A stretch of 64,000 bases of DNA, taken from NCBI GenBank assembly GCA_964057225.1, contig OZ059900.1:14957638-15021637 (forward strand), read 5' to 3'. The notes below the pieces were generated by a model. The model was not told where the DNA came from and made no database searches. It saw nothing but the letters and a program-made list of their open reading frames with translations. The translations under genes were made by a program, and so were the position numbers. Position 1 is the first letter of the stretch. Each line of letters starts with the position of its first letter. Of the stretch, positions 47,340-58,669 are shown piece by piece. This stretch comes from Auanema rhodensis. Taxonomy: Eukaryota > Nematoda > Chromadorea > Rhabditida > Rhabditidae.

Positions 47340-47411
47340 CTCCCCGGCCGGGAATTGAACCCGGGTCTCGCATGTGACAGACGCGGATACTCACCACTAT
47401 ACTACCGAGGA
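47340..47411 (-). tRNA. tRNA-Asp-GTC: tRNA-Asp(GTC), copy 108
   Basis: Class F with cgtacttgag; consensus body. Confidence 0.93.
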
Positions 47412-47777
47412 TTGAATTTGCACTTAGAAACTTTCTTTAAGAGTGTGAGTTTGAATTATAGTAGAAAAATGAAACACTGTCTCTAACATATCTTGATTTA
47501 TGGCCTACTTTACTCAAAGAGCTAATTGAAGTTTGGTGTTAAAATGAACAATTGATTAACGCTGACGTTTCAATTTTTTTCATCGTAATTGAGATAGAAC
47601 ATTTAAATTAAATGGAAATGTTTAAAAATTTAGAAAAAATCACAAGCTCAAATCACTTTTGAAAAAACAGAAAGTTTAAAACAACCTTTTTTCTAATAAT
47701 TATCTTTTTAATTCGACTTTTGGAAGAAAACAAAAATAGCATAACATTCAATAACGATGAATCAGAACAAAAACATT

Positions 47778-47849
47778 CTCCCCGGCCGGGAATTGAACCC
47801 GGGTCTCGCATGTGACAGACGCGGATACTCACCACTATACTACCGAGGA
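47778..47849 (-). tRNA. tRNA-Asp-GTC: tRNA-Asp(GTC), copy 109
   Basis: Class S; consensus body. Its upstream flank is cut by the 300-bp insertion 64 bases from the tRNA 5' end. Confidence 0.93.
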
Positions 47850-47912
47850 TTGAATTTGCACTTAGAAACTTTCATTAAGAGTGTGAGTTTGAATTATAGT
47901 AGAAAAATGAAA

Positions 47913-48212
47913 TGTCGCTTTGGCGAAGGTATTCGGTTGTCGGTATTCCGCTGAGAATTAATAGAACAGATAGTCAGTGGTAGAATGCTTTATTAAAGAG
48001 AAAGTTAACAATATCAACAAAATATAGATCGTCTATACTCCGTTGAAGTAAGTTGAGGTATATCGTATTTTCCGATCCCAAAGATGAAGATATGGGAAGG
48101 CGGGCCGAAAAGTACAATCTGAAATAGACAAAGTAAAGGAAAACGATAAAAACAAAACTGAAATGGAACAAAACATAGAAAAAAGAATAAAAAATAATCG
48201 CTAACCGCGACA
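47913..48212 (+). mobile_element. 300-bp insertion with TGTCGC...GCGACA ends and 5-bp target duplication
   Basis: This segment interrupts the unit between copies 109 and 110. TGAAA stands on both sides, at 47908-47912 and 48213-48217, and occurs once at this place in intact units. The ends form a perfect 6-bp inverted repeat. The last 15 bases (TCGCTAACCGCGACA) match the last 15 of the 891-1045 element at 13 positions, in the same orientation. AATAAA lies at 48186-48191. Two overlapping minus-strand frames here encode only Phe/Tyr-rich, low-complexity peptides from the A-rich strand and are not credible genes. A short solo LTR or a non-autonomous DNA transposon would fit. Confidence 0.88.
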
Positions 48213-48520
48213 TGAAACACTGTCTCTAACATATCTTGATTTATGGCCTACTTTACTCAAAGAGCTAATTGAAGTTTGGTGTTAGAATGAACAATTGATT
48301 AACGCTGACGTTTCAATTTTTTTCATCGTAATTGAGATAGAACATTCAAATTAAATAGAAATGTTTAAAAATTTAGAAAAAATCACAAGCTCAAATCACT
48401 TTTGAAAAAACAGAAAGTTTAAAACAACCTTTTTTCTAATAATTATCTTTTTTATCCGACTTTTGTAAAAAAACAAAAATAGCATAACATTCAATAACGA
48501 TGAATCAGAACAAAAACATT

Positions 48521-48592
48521 CTCCCCGGCCGGGAATTGAACCCGGGTCTCGCATGTGACAGACGCGGATACTCACCACTATACTACCGAGGA
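48521..48592 (-). tRNA. tRNA-Asp-GTC: tRNA-Asp(GTC), copy 110
   Basis: Class F with cattcaaattaaatag; consensus body. Confidence 0.93.
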
Positions 48593-48958
48593 TTGAATTT
48601 GCACTTAGAAACTTTCATTAAGAGTGTGAGTTTGAATTATAGTAGAAAAATGAAACACTGTCTCTAACATATCTTGATTTATGGCCTACTTTACTCAAAG
48701 AGCTAATTGAAGTTTGGTGTTAAAATGAACAATTGATTAACGCTGACGTTTCAATTTTTTTCATCGTAATTGAGATAGAACATTTAAATTAAATGGAAGT
48801 GTTTAAAAATTTAGAAAAAATCACAAGCTCAAATCACTTTTGAAAAAACAGAAAGTTTAAAACAACCTTTTTTCTAATAATTATCTTTTTAATTCGACTT
48901 TTGGAAGAAAACAAAAATAGCATAACATTCAATAACGATGAATCAGAACAAAAACATT

Positions 48959-49030
48959 CTCCCCGGCCGGGAATTGAACCCGGGTCTCGCATGTGACAGA
49001 CGCGGATACTCACCACTATACTACCGAGGA
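48959..49030 (-). tRNA. tRNA-Asp-GTC: tRNA-Asp(GTC), copy 111
   Basis: Class S; consensus body. The upstream spacer has ctctaagata. Confidence 0.93.
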
Positions 49031-49396
49031 TTGAATTTGCACTTAGAAACTTTCATTAAGAGTGTGAGTTTGAATTATAGTAGAAAAATGAAACACTGTC
49101 TCTAAGATATCTTGATTTATGGCCTACTTTACTCAAAGAGCTAATTGAAGTTTGGTGTTAAAATGAACAATTGATTAACGCTGACGTTTCAATTTTTTTC
49201 ATCGTAATTGAGATAGAACATTTAAATTAAATGGAAATGTTTAAAAATTTAGAAAAAATCACAAGCTCAAATCACTTTTGAAAAAACAGAAAGTTTAAAA
49301 CAACCTTTTTTCTAATAATTATCTTTTTAATTCGACTTTTGGAAGAAAACAAAAATAGCATAACATTCAATAACGATGAATCAGAACAAAAACATT

Positions 49397-49468
49397 CTCC
49401 CCGGCCGGGAATTGAACCCGGGTCTCGCATGTGACAGACGCGGATACTCACCACTATACTACCGAGGA
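49397..49468 (-). tRNA. tRNA-Asp-GTC: tRNA-Asp(GTC), copy 112
   Basis: Class S with ctctaagata upstream; consensus body. Confidence 0.93.
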
Positions 49469-49834
49469 TTGAATTTGCACTTAGAAACTTTCATTAAGAG
49501 TGTGAGTTTGAATTATAGTAGAAAAATGAAACACTGTCTCTAAGATATCTTGATTTATGGCCTACTTTACTCAAAGAGCTAATTGAAGTTTGGTGTTAAA
49601 ATGAACAATTGATTAACGCTGACGTTTCAATTTTTTTCATCGTAATTGAGATAGAACATTTAAATTAAATGGAAATGTTTAAAAATTTAGAAAAAATCAC
49701 AAGCTCAAATCACTTTTGAAAAAACAGAAAGTTTAAAACAACCTTTTTTCTAATAATTATCTTTTTAATTCGACTTTTGGAAGAAAACAAAAATAGTATA
49801 ACATTCAATAACGATGAATCAGAACAAAAACATT

Positions 49835-49906
49835 CTCCCCGGCCGGGAATTGAACCCGGGTCTCGCATGTGACAGACGCGGATACTCACCACTATACTAC
49901 CGAGGA
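49835..49906 (-). tRNA. tRNA-Asp-GTC: tRNA-Asp(GTC), copy 113
   Basis: Class S with aatagtataac and ctctaagata; consensus body. Confidence 0.93.
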
Positions 49907-50272
49907 TTGAATTTGCACTTAGAAACTTTCATTAAGAGTGTGAGTTTGAATTATAGTAGAAAAATGAAACACTGTCTCTAAGATATCTTGATTTATGGCC
50001 TACTTTACTCAAAGAGCTAATTGAAGTTTGGTGTTAAAATGAACAATTGATTAACGCTGACGTTTCAATTTTTTTCATCGTAATTGAGATAGAACATTTA
50101 AATTAAATGGAAATGTTTAAAAATTTAGAAAAAATCACAAGCTCAAATCACTTTTGAAAAAACAGAAAGTTTAAAACAACCTTTTTTCTAATAATTATCT
50201 TTTTAATTCGACTTTTGGAAGAAAACAAAAATAGCATAACATTCAATAACGATGAATCAGAACAAAAACATT

Positions 50273-50344
50273 CTCCCCGGCCGGGAATTGAACCCGGGTC
50301 TCGCATGTGACAGACGCGGATACTCACCACTATACTACCGAGGA
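50273..50344 (-). tRNA. tRNA-Asp-GTC: tRNA-Asp(GTC), copy 114
   Basis: Class S; consensus body. Confidence 0.93.
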
Positions 50345-50711
50345 TTGAATTTGCACTTAGAAACTTTCATTAAGAGTGTGAGTTTGAATTATAGTAGAAA
50401 AATGAAACACTGTCTCTAACATATCTTGATTTATGGCCTACTTTACTCAAAGAGCTAATTGAAGTTTGGTGTTAGAATGAACAATTGATTAACGCTGACG
50501 TTTCAATTTTTTTCATCGTAATTGAGATAGAACATTTAAATTAAATGGAAATGTTTAACGACTTAGAAAAAAAACACAAGCTCAAATCACTTTTGAAAAA
50601 ACAGAAAGTTTAAAACAACCTTTTTTCTAATAATTATCTTTTTTATCCGACTTTTGGAAGAAAACAAAAATAGCATAACATTCAATAACGATGAATCAGA
50701 ACAAAAACATT

Positions 50712-50783
50712 CTCCCCGGCCGGGAATTGAACCCGGGTCTCGCATGTGACAGACGCGGATACTCACCACTATACTACCGAGGA
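50712..50783 (-). tRNA. tRNA-Asp-GTC: tRNA-Asp(GTC), copy 115
   Basis: Class H; consensus body. Confidence 0.93.
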
Positions 50784-51149
50784 TTGAATTTGCACTTAGA
50801 AACTTTCATTAAGAGTGTGAGTTTGAATTATAGTAGAAAAATGAAACACTGTCTCTAACATATCTTGATTTATGGCCTACTTTACTCAAAGAGCTAATGG
50901 AAGTTTGGTGTTAGAATGAACAATTGATTAACGCTGACGTTTCAATTTTTTTCATCGTACTTGAGATAGAACATTTAAATTAAATGAAAATGTTTAAAAA
51001 TTTAGAAAAAATCACAAGCTCAAATCACTTTTGAAAAAACAGAAAGTTTAAAACAACTTTTTTTCTAATAATTATCTTTTTTATCCGACTTTTGTAAAAA
51101 AACAAAAATAGCATAACATTCAATAACGATGAATCAGAACAAAAACATT

Positions 51150-51221
51150 CTCCCCGGCCGGGAATTGAACCCGGGTCTCGCATGTGACAGACGCGGATAC
51201 TCACCACTATACTACCGAGGA
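51150..51221 (-). tRNA. tRNA-Asp-GTC: tRNA-Asp(GTC), copy 116
   Basis: Class F with ttaaatgaaaatg; consensus body. Confidence 0.93.
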
Positions 51222-51587
51222 TTGAATTTGCACTTAGAAACTTTCTTTAAGAGTGTGAGTTTGAATTATAGTAGAAAAATGAAACACTGTCTCTAACATA
51301 TCTTGATTTATGGCCTACTTTACTCAAAGAGCTAATTGAAGTTTGGTGTTAAAATGAACAATTGATTAACGCTGACGTTTCAATTTTTTTCATCGTAATT
51401 GAGATAGAACATTTAAATTAAATGGAAATGTTTAAAAATTTAGAAAAAATCACAAGCTCAAATCACTTTTGAAAAAACAGAAAGTTGAAAACAACCTTTT
51501 TTCTAATAATTATCTTTTTAATTCGACTTTTGGAAGAAAACAAAAATAGCATAACATTCAATAACGATGAATCAGAACAAAAACATT

Positions 51588-51659
51588 CTCCCCGGCCGGG
51601 AATTGAACCCGGGTCTCGCATGTGACAGACGCGGATACTCACCACTATACTACCGAGGA
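51588..51659 (-). tRNA. tRNA-Asp-GTC: tRNA-Asp(GTC), copy 117
   Basis: Class S with agttgaaaac; consensus body. Confidence 0.93.
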
Positions 51660-52025
51660 TTGAATTTGCACTTAGAAACTTTCATTAAGAGTGTGAGTTT
51701 GAATTATAGTAGAAAAATGAAACACTGTCTCTAACATATCTTGATTTATGGCCTACTTTACTCAAAGAGCTAATTGAAGTTTGGTGTTAGAATGAACAAT
51801 TGATTAACGCTGACGTTTCAATTTTTTTCATCGTAATTGAGATAGAACATTCAAATTAAATAGAAATGTTTAAAAATTTAGAAAAAATCACAAGCTCAAA
51901 TCACTTTTGAAAAAACAGAAAGTTTAAAACAACCTTTTTTCTAATAATTATCTTTTTTATCCGACTTTTGTAAAAAAACAAAAATAGCATAACATTCAAT
52001 AACGATGAATCAGAACAAAAACATT

Positions 52026-52097
52026 CTCCCCGGCCGGGAATTGAACCCGGGTCTCGCATGTGACAGACGCGGATACTCACCACTATACTACCGAGGA
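52026..52097 (-). tRNA. tRNA-Asp-GTC: tRNA-Asp(GTC), copy 118
   Basis: Class F with cattcaaattaaatag; consensus body. Confidence 0.93.
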
Positions 52098-52463
52098 TTG
52101 AATTTGCACTTAGAAACTTTCATTAAGAGTGTGAGTTTGAATTATAGTAGAAAAATGAAACACTGTCTCTAACATATCTTGATTTATGGCCTACTTTACT
52201 CAAAGAGCTAATTGAAGTTTGGTGTTAAAATGAACAATTGATTAACGCTGACGTTTCAATTTTTTTCATCGTACTTGAGATAGAACATTTAAATTAAATG
52301 GAAGTGTTTAAAAATTTAGAAAAAATCACAAGCTCAAATCACTTTTGAAAAAACAGAAAGTTTAAAACAACCTTTTTTCTAATAATTATCTTTTTAATTC
52401 GACTTTTGGAAGAAAACAAAAATAGCATAACATTCAATAACGATGAATCAGAACAAAAACATT

Positions 52464-52535
52464 CTCCCCGGCCGGGAATTGAACCCGGGTCTCGCATGTG
52501 ACAGACGCGGATACTCACCACTATACTACCGAGGA
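52464..52535 (-). tRNA. tRNA-Asp-GTC: tRNA-Asp(GTC), copy 119
   Basis: Class S with cgtacttgag; consensus body. Confidence 0.93.
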
Positions 52536-52901
52536 TTGAATTTGCACTTAGAAACTTTCACTAAGAGTGTGAGTTTGAATTATAGTAGAAAAATGAAACA
52601 CTGTCTCTAACATATCTTGATTTATGGCCTACTTTACTCAAAGAGCTAATTGAAGTTTGGTGTTAAAATGAACAATTGATTAACGCTGACGTTTCAATTT
52701 TTTTCATCGTAATTGAGATAGAACATTTAAATTAAATGGAAATGTTTAAAAATTTAGAAAAAATCACAAGCTCAAATCACTTTTGAAAAAACAGAAAGTT
52801 TAAAACAACCTTTTTTCTAATAATTATCTTTTTAATTCGACTTTTGGAAGAAAACAAAAATAGCATAACATTCAATAACGATGAATCAGAACAAAAACAT
52901 T

Positions 52902-52973
52902 CTCCCCGGCCGGGAATTGAACCCGGGTCTCGCATGTGACAGACGCGGATACTCACCACTATACTACCGAGGA
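52902..52973 (-). tRNA. tRNA-Asp-GTC: tRNA-Asp(GTC), copy 120
   Basis: Class S; consensus body. Confidence 0.93.
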
Positions 52974-53339
52974 TTGAATTTGCACTTAGAAACTTTCATT
53001 AAGAGTGTGAGTTTGAATTATAGTAGAAAAATGAAACACTGTCTCTAACATATCTTGATTTATGGCCTACTTTACTCAAAGAGCTAATTGAAGTTTGGTG
53101 TTAGAATGAACAATTGATTAACGCTGACGTTTCAATTTTTTTCATCGTAATTGAGATAGAACATTCAAATTAAATAGAAATGTTTAAAAATTTAGAAAAA
53201 ATCACAAGCTCAAATCACTTTTGAAAAAACAGAAAGTTTAAAACAACCTTTTTTCTAATAATTATCTTTTTTATCCGACTTTTGTAAAAAAACAAAAATA
53301 GCATAACATTCAATAACGATGAATCAGAACAAAAACATT

Positions 53340-53411
53340 CTCCCCGGCCGGGAATTGAACCCGGGTCTCGCATGTGACAGACGCGGATACTCACCACTAT
53401 ACTACCGAGGA
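53340..53411 (-). tRNA. tRNA-Asp-GTC: tRNA-Asp(GTC), copy 121
   Basis: Class F with cattcaaattaaatag; consensus body. Confidence 0.93.
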
Positions 53412-53777
53412 TTGAATTTGCACTTAGAAACTTTCATTAAGAGTGTGAGTTTGAATTATAGTAGAAAAATGAAACACTGTCTCTAACATATCTTGATTTA
53501 TGGCCTACTTTACTCAAAGAGCTAATTGAAGTTTGGTGTTAAAATGAACAATTGATTAACGCTGACGTTTCAATTTTTTTCATCGTAATTGAGATAGAAC
53601 ATTTAAATTAAATGGAAGTGTTTAAAAATTTAGAAAAAATCACAAGCTCAAATCACTTTTGAAAAAACAGAAAGTTTAAAACAACCTTTTTTCTAATAAT
53701 TATCTTTTTAATTCGACTTTTGGAAGAAAACAAAAATAGCATAACATTCAATAACGATGAATCAGAACAAAAACATT

Positions 53778-53849
53778 CTCCCCGGCCGGGAATTGAACCC
53801 GGGTCTCGCATGTGACAGACGCGGATACTCACCACTATACTACCGAGGA
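53778..53849 (-). tRNA. tRNA-Asp-GTC: tRNA-Asp(GTC), copy 122
   Basis: Class S; consensus body. Confidence 0.93.
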
Positions 53850-54216
53850 TTGAATTTGCACTTAGAAACTTTCACTAAGAGTGTGAGTTTGAATTATAGT
53901 AGAAAAATGAAACACTGTCTCTAACATATCTTGATTTATGGCCTACTTTACTCAAAGAGCTAATTGAAGTTTGGTGTTAGAATGAACAATTGATTAACGC
54001 TGACGTTTCAATTTTTTTCATCGTAATTGAGATAGAACATTTAAATTAAATGGAAATGTTTAACGACTTAGAAAAAAAACACAAGCTCAAATCACTTTTG
54101 AAAAAACAGAAAGTTTAAAACAACCTTTTTTCTAATAATTATCTTTTTTATCCGACTTTTGGAAGAAAACAAAAATAGCATAACATTCAATAACGATGAA
54201 TCAGAACAAAAACATT

Positions 54217-54288
54217 CTCCCCGGCCGGGAATTGAACCCGGGTCTCGCATGTGACAGACGCGGATACTCACCACTATACTACCGAGGA
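54217..54288 (-). tRNA. tRNA-Asp-GTC: tRNA-Asp(GTC), copy 123
   Basis: Class H; repeats copy 115. Confidence 0.93.
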
Positions 54289-54654
54289 TTGAATTTGCAC
54301 TTAGAAACTTTCATTAAGAGTGTGAGTTTGAATTATAGTAGAAAAATGAAACACTGTCTCTAACATATCTTGATTTATGGCCTACTTTACTCAAAGAGCT
54401 AATGGAAGTTTGGTGTTAGAATGAACAATTGATTAACGCTGACGTTTCAATTTTTTTCATCGTACTTGAGATAGAACATTTAAATTAAATGAAAATGTTT
54501 AAAAATTTAGAAAAAATCACAAGCTCAAATCACTTTTGAAAAAACAGAAAGTTTAAAACAACTTTTTTTCTAATAATTATCTTTTTTATCCGACTTTTGT
54601 AAAAAAACAAAAATAGCATAACATTCAATAACGATGAATCAGAACAAAAACATT

Positions 54655-54726
54655 CTCCCCGGCCGGGAATTGAACCCGGGTCTCGCATGTGACAGACGCG
54701 GATACTCACCACTATACTACCGAGGA
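54655..54726 (-). tRNA. tRNA-Asp-GTC: tRNA-Asp(GTC), copy 124
   Basis: Class F with ttaaatgaaaatg; repeats copy 116. Confidence 0.93.
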
Positions 54727-55092
54727 TTGAATTTGCACTTAGAAACTTTCTTTAAGAGTGTGAGTTTGAATTATAGTAGAAAAATGAAACACTGTCTCTA
54801 ACATATCTTGATTTATGGCCTACTTTACTCAAAGAGCTAATTGAAGTTTGGTGTTAAAATGAACAATTGATTAACGCTGACGTTTCAATTTTTTTCATCG
54901 TAATTGAGATAGAACATTTAAATTAAATGGAAATGTTTAAAAATTTAGAAAAAATCACAAGCTCAAATCACTTTTGAAAAAACAGAAAGTTGAAAACAAC
55001 CTTTTTTCTAATAATTATCTTTTTAATTCGACTTTTGGAAGAAAACAAAAATAGCATAACATTCAATAACGATGAATCAGAACAAAAACATT

Positions 55093-55164
55093 CTCCCCGG
55101 CCGGGAATTGAACCCGGGTCTCGCATGTGACAGACGCGGATACTCACCACTATACTACCGAGGA
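55093..55164 (-). tRNA. tRNA-Asp-GTC: tRNA-Asp(GTC), copy 125
   Basis: Class S with agttgaaaac; repeats copy 117. Confidence 0.93.
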
Positions 55165-55530
55165 TTGAATTTGCACTTAGAAACTTTCATTAAGAGTGTG
55201 AGTTTGAATTATAGTAGAAAAATGAAACACTGTCTCTAACATATCTTGATTTATGGCCTACTTTACTCAAAGAGCTAATGAAAGTTTGGTGTTAGAATGA
55301 ACAATTGATTAACGCTGACGTTTCAATTTTTTTCATCGTACTTGAGATAGAACATTTAAATTAAATGGAAATGTTTAAAAATTTAGAAAAAATCACAAGC
55401 TCAAATCACTTTTGAAAAAACAGAAAGTTTAAAACAACTTTTTTTCTAATAATTATCTTTTTTATCCGACTTTTGTAAAAAAACAAAAATAGCATAACAT
55501 TCAATAACGATGAATCAGAACAAAAACATT

Positions 55531-55602
55531 CTCCCCGGCCGGGAATTGAACCCGGGTCTCGCATGTGACAGACGCGGATACTCACCACTATACTACCGAG
55601 GA
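55531..55602 (-). tRNA. tRNA-Asp-GTC: tRNA-Asp(GTC), copy 126
   Basis: Class F with cgtacttgag and private aatgaaagtttgg; consensus body. Confidence 0.93.
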
Positions 55603-55968
55603 TTGAATTTGCACTTAGAAACTTTCATTAAGAGTGTGAGTTTGAATTATAGTAGAAAAATGAAACACTGTGTCTAACATATCTTGATTTATGGCCTACT
55701 TTACTCAAAGAGCTAATTGAAGTTTGGTGTTAGAATGAACAATTGATTAACGCTGACGTTTCAATTTTTTTCATCGTAATTGAGATAGAACATTTAAATT
55801 AAATGGAAATGTTTAAAAATTTAGAAAAAATCACAAGCTCAAATCACTTTTGAAAAAACAGAAAGTTTAAAACAACCTTTTTTCTAATACTTATCTTTTT
55901 TATCCGACTTTTGTAAAAAAACAAAAATAGCATAACATTCAATAACGATGAATCAGAACAAAAACATT

Positions 55969-56040
55969 CTCCCCGGCCGGGAATTGAACCCGGGTCTCGC
56001 ATGTGACAGACGCGGATACTCACCACTATACTACCGAGGA
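55969..56040 (-). tRNA. tRNA-Asp-GTC: tRNA-Asp(GTC), copy 127
   Basis: Class F with taatactta; consensus body. Confidence 0.93.
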
Positions 56041-56406
56041 TTGAATTTGCACTTAGAAACTTTCATTAAGAGTGTGAGTTTGAATTATAGTAGAAAAATG
56101 AAACACTGTCTCTAACATATCTTGATTTATGGCCTACTTTACTCAAAGAGCTAATTGAAGTTTGGTGTTAAAATGAACAATTGATTAACGCTGACGTTTC
56201 AATTTTTTTCATCGTAATTGAGATAGAACATTTAAATTAAATGGAAGTGTTTAAAAATTTAGAAAAAATCACAAGCTCAAATCACTTTTGAAAAAACAGA
56301 AAGTTTAAAACAACCTTTTTTCTAATAATTATCTTTTTAATTCGACTTTTGGAAGAAAACAAAAATAGCATAACATTCAATAACGATGAATCAGAACAAA
56401 AACATT

Positions 56407-56478
56407 CTCCCCGGCCGGGAATTGAACCCGGGTCTCGCATGTGACAGACGCGGATACTCACCACTATACTACCGAGGA
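56407..56478 (-). tRNA. tRNA-Asp-GTC: tRNA-Asp(GTC), copy 128
   Basis: Class S; consensus body. Confidence 0.93.
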
Positions 56479-56844
56479 TTGAATTTGCACTTAGAAACTT
56501 TCACTAAGAGTGTGAGTTTGAATTATAGTAGAAAAATGAAACACTGTCTCTAACATATCTTGATTTATGGCCTACTTTACTCAAAGAGCTAATTGAAGTT
56601 TGGTGTTAGAATGAACAATTGATTAACGCTGACGTTTCAATTTTTTTCATCGTAATTGAGATAGAACATTTAAATTAAATGGAAATGTTTAAAAATTTAG
56701 AAAAAATCACAAGCTCAAATCACTTTTGAAAAAACAGAAAGTTTAAAACAACCTTTTTTCTAATACTTATCTTTTTTATCCGACTTTTGTAAAAAAACAA
56801 AAATAGCATAACATTCAATAACGATGAATCAGAACAAAAACATT

Positions 56845-56916
56845 CTCCCCGGCCGGGAATTGAACCCGGGTCTCGCATGTGACAGACGCGGATACTCACC
56901 ACTATACTACCGAGGA
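56845..56916 (-). tRNA. tRNA-Asp-GTC: tRNA-Asp(GTC), copy 129
   Basis: Class F with taatactta; repeats copy 127. Confidence 0.93.
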
Positions 56917-57282
56917 TTGAATTTGCACTTAGAAACTTTCATTAAGAGTGTGAGTTTGAATTATAGTAGAAAAATGAAACACTGTCTCTAACATATCTTG
57001 ATTTATGGCCTACTTTACTCAAAGAGCTAATTGAAGTTTGGTGTTAAAATGAACAATTGATTAACGCTGACGTTTCAATTTTTTTCATCGTAATTGAGAT
57101 AGAACATTTAAATTAAATGGAAGTGTTTAAAAATTTAGAAAAAATCACAAGCTCAAATCACTTTTGAAAAAACAGAAAGTTTAAAACAACCTTTTTTCTA
57201 ATAATTATCTTTTTAATTCGACTTTTGGAAGAAAACAAAAATAGCATAACATTCAATAACGATGAATCAGAACAAAAACATT

Positions 57283-57354
57283 CTCCCCGGCCGGGAATTG
57301 AACCCGGGTCTCGCATGTGACAGACGCGGATACTCACCACTATACTACCGAGGA
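57283..57354 (-). tRNA. tRNA-Asp-GTC: tRNA-Asp(GTC), copy 130
   Basis: Class S; consensus body. Confidence 0.93.
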
Positions 57355-57721
57355 TTGAATTTGCACTTAGAAACTTTCACTAAGAGTGTGAGTTTGAATT
57401 ATAGTAGAAAAATGAAACACTGTCTCTAACATATCTTGATTTATGGCCTACTTTACTCAAAGAGCTAATTGAAGTTTGGTGTTAGAATGAACAATTGATT
57501 AACGCTGACGTTTCAATTTTTTTCATCGTAATTGAGATAGAACATTTAAATTAAATGGAAATGTTTAACGACTTAGAAAAAAAACACAAGCTCAAATCAC
57601 TTTTGAAAAAACAGAAAGTTTAAAACAACCTTTTTTCTAATAATTATCTTTTTTATCCGACTTTTGGAAGAAAACAAAAATAGCATAACATTCAATAACG
57701 ATGAATCAGAACAAAAACATT

Positions 57722-57793
57722 CTCCCCGGCCGGGAATTGAACCCGGGTCTCGCATGTGACAGACGCGGATACTCACCACTATACTACCGAGGA
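57722..57793 (-). tRNA. tRNA-Asp-GTC: tRNA-Asp(GTC), copy 131
   Basis: Last class H unit; consensus body. Confidence 0.93.
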
Positions 57794-58159
57794 TTGAATT
57801 TGCACTTAGAAACTTTCATTAAGAGTGTGAGTTTGAATTATAGTAGAAAAATGAAACACTGTCTCTAACATATCTTGATTTATGGCCTACTTTACTCAAA
57901 GAGCTAATTGAAGTTTGGTGTTAGAATGAACAATTGATTAACGCTGACGTTTCAATTTTTTTCATCGTAATTGAGATAGAACATTCAAATTAAATAGAAA
58001 TGTTTAAAAATTTAGAAAAAATCACAAGCTCAAATCACTTTTGAAAAAACAGAAAGTTTAAAACAACCTTTTTTCTAATAATTATCTTTTTTATCCGACT
58101 TTTGTAAAAAAACAAAAATAGCATAACATTCAATAACGATGAATCAGAACAAAAACATT

Positions 58160-58231
58160 CTCCCCGGCCGGGTATTGAACCCGGGTCTCGCATGTGACAG
58201 ACGCGGATACTCACCACTATACTACCGAGGA
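58160..58231 (-). tRNA. tRNA-Asp-GTC: tRNA-Asp(GTC), copy 132, T-loop T60A
   Basis: Class F with cattcaaattaaatag. Position 58173 changes the last T-loop base to A, a tolerant position in the tRNA but inside the B box. Confidence 0.88.
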
Positions 58232-58597
58232 TTGAATTTGCACTTAGAAACTTTCATTAAGAGTGTGAGTTTGAATTATAGTAGAAAAATGAAACACTGT
58301 CTCTAACATATCTTGATTTATGGCCTACTTTACTCAAAGAGCTAATTGAAGTTTGGTGTTAGAATGAACAATTGATTAACGCTGACGTTTCAATTTTTTT
58401 CATCGTAATTGAGATAGAACATTCAAATTAAATAGAAATGTTTAAAAATTTAGAAAAAATCACAAGCTCAAATCACTTTTGAAAAAACAGAAAGTTTAAA
58501 ACAACCTTTTTTCTAATAATTATCTTTTTTATCCGACTTTTGTAAAAAAACAAAAATAGCATAACATTCAATAACGATGAATCAGAACAAAAACATT

Positions 58598-58669
58598 CTC
58601 CCCGGCCGGGAATTGAACCCGGGTCTCGCATGTGACAGACGCGGATACTCACCACTATACTACCGAGGA
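58598..58669 (-). tRNA. tRNA-Asp-GTC: tRNA-Asp(GTC), copy 133, last copy
   Basis: Class F; consensus body. It keeps only about 100 bp of upstream spacer before the array ends at 58772, still including the TATA-like motif. Confidence 0.93.

Larger units (their letters stand above)
50345..55164. repeat. Higher-order repeat: 8-unit (3505 bp) period, second copy partial
   Basis: Copies 115-117 and 123-125 both run H, F with ttaaatgaaaatg, then S with agttgaaaac. They are 3505 bp apart, equal to seven 438 bp units and one 439 bp unit. The middle units 118-122 are F, S, S, F, S. Confidence 0.85.
55603..57354. repeat. Higher-order repeat: two F-S dimers, 876 bp period
   Basis: Copies 127 and 129 are F units with the otherwise absent change taatactta. 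Each is followed by an S unit with ggaagtgttt (copies 128 and 130). Confidence 0.88.

Noticed and set aside
47974-48232. Two overlapping minus-strand frames of 79 and 72 codons in the 300-bp insertion, rich in Phe and Tyr
   Set aside because: They come from the complement of an A-rich tract. They overlap each other in different frames, one starts exactly at the element edge, and neither has a recognisable domain.
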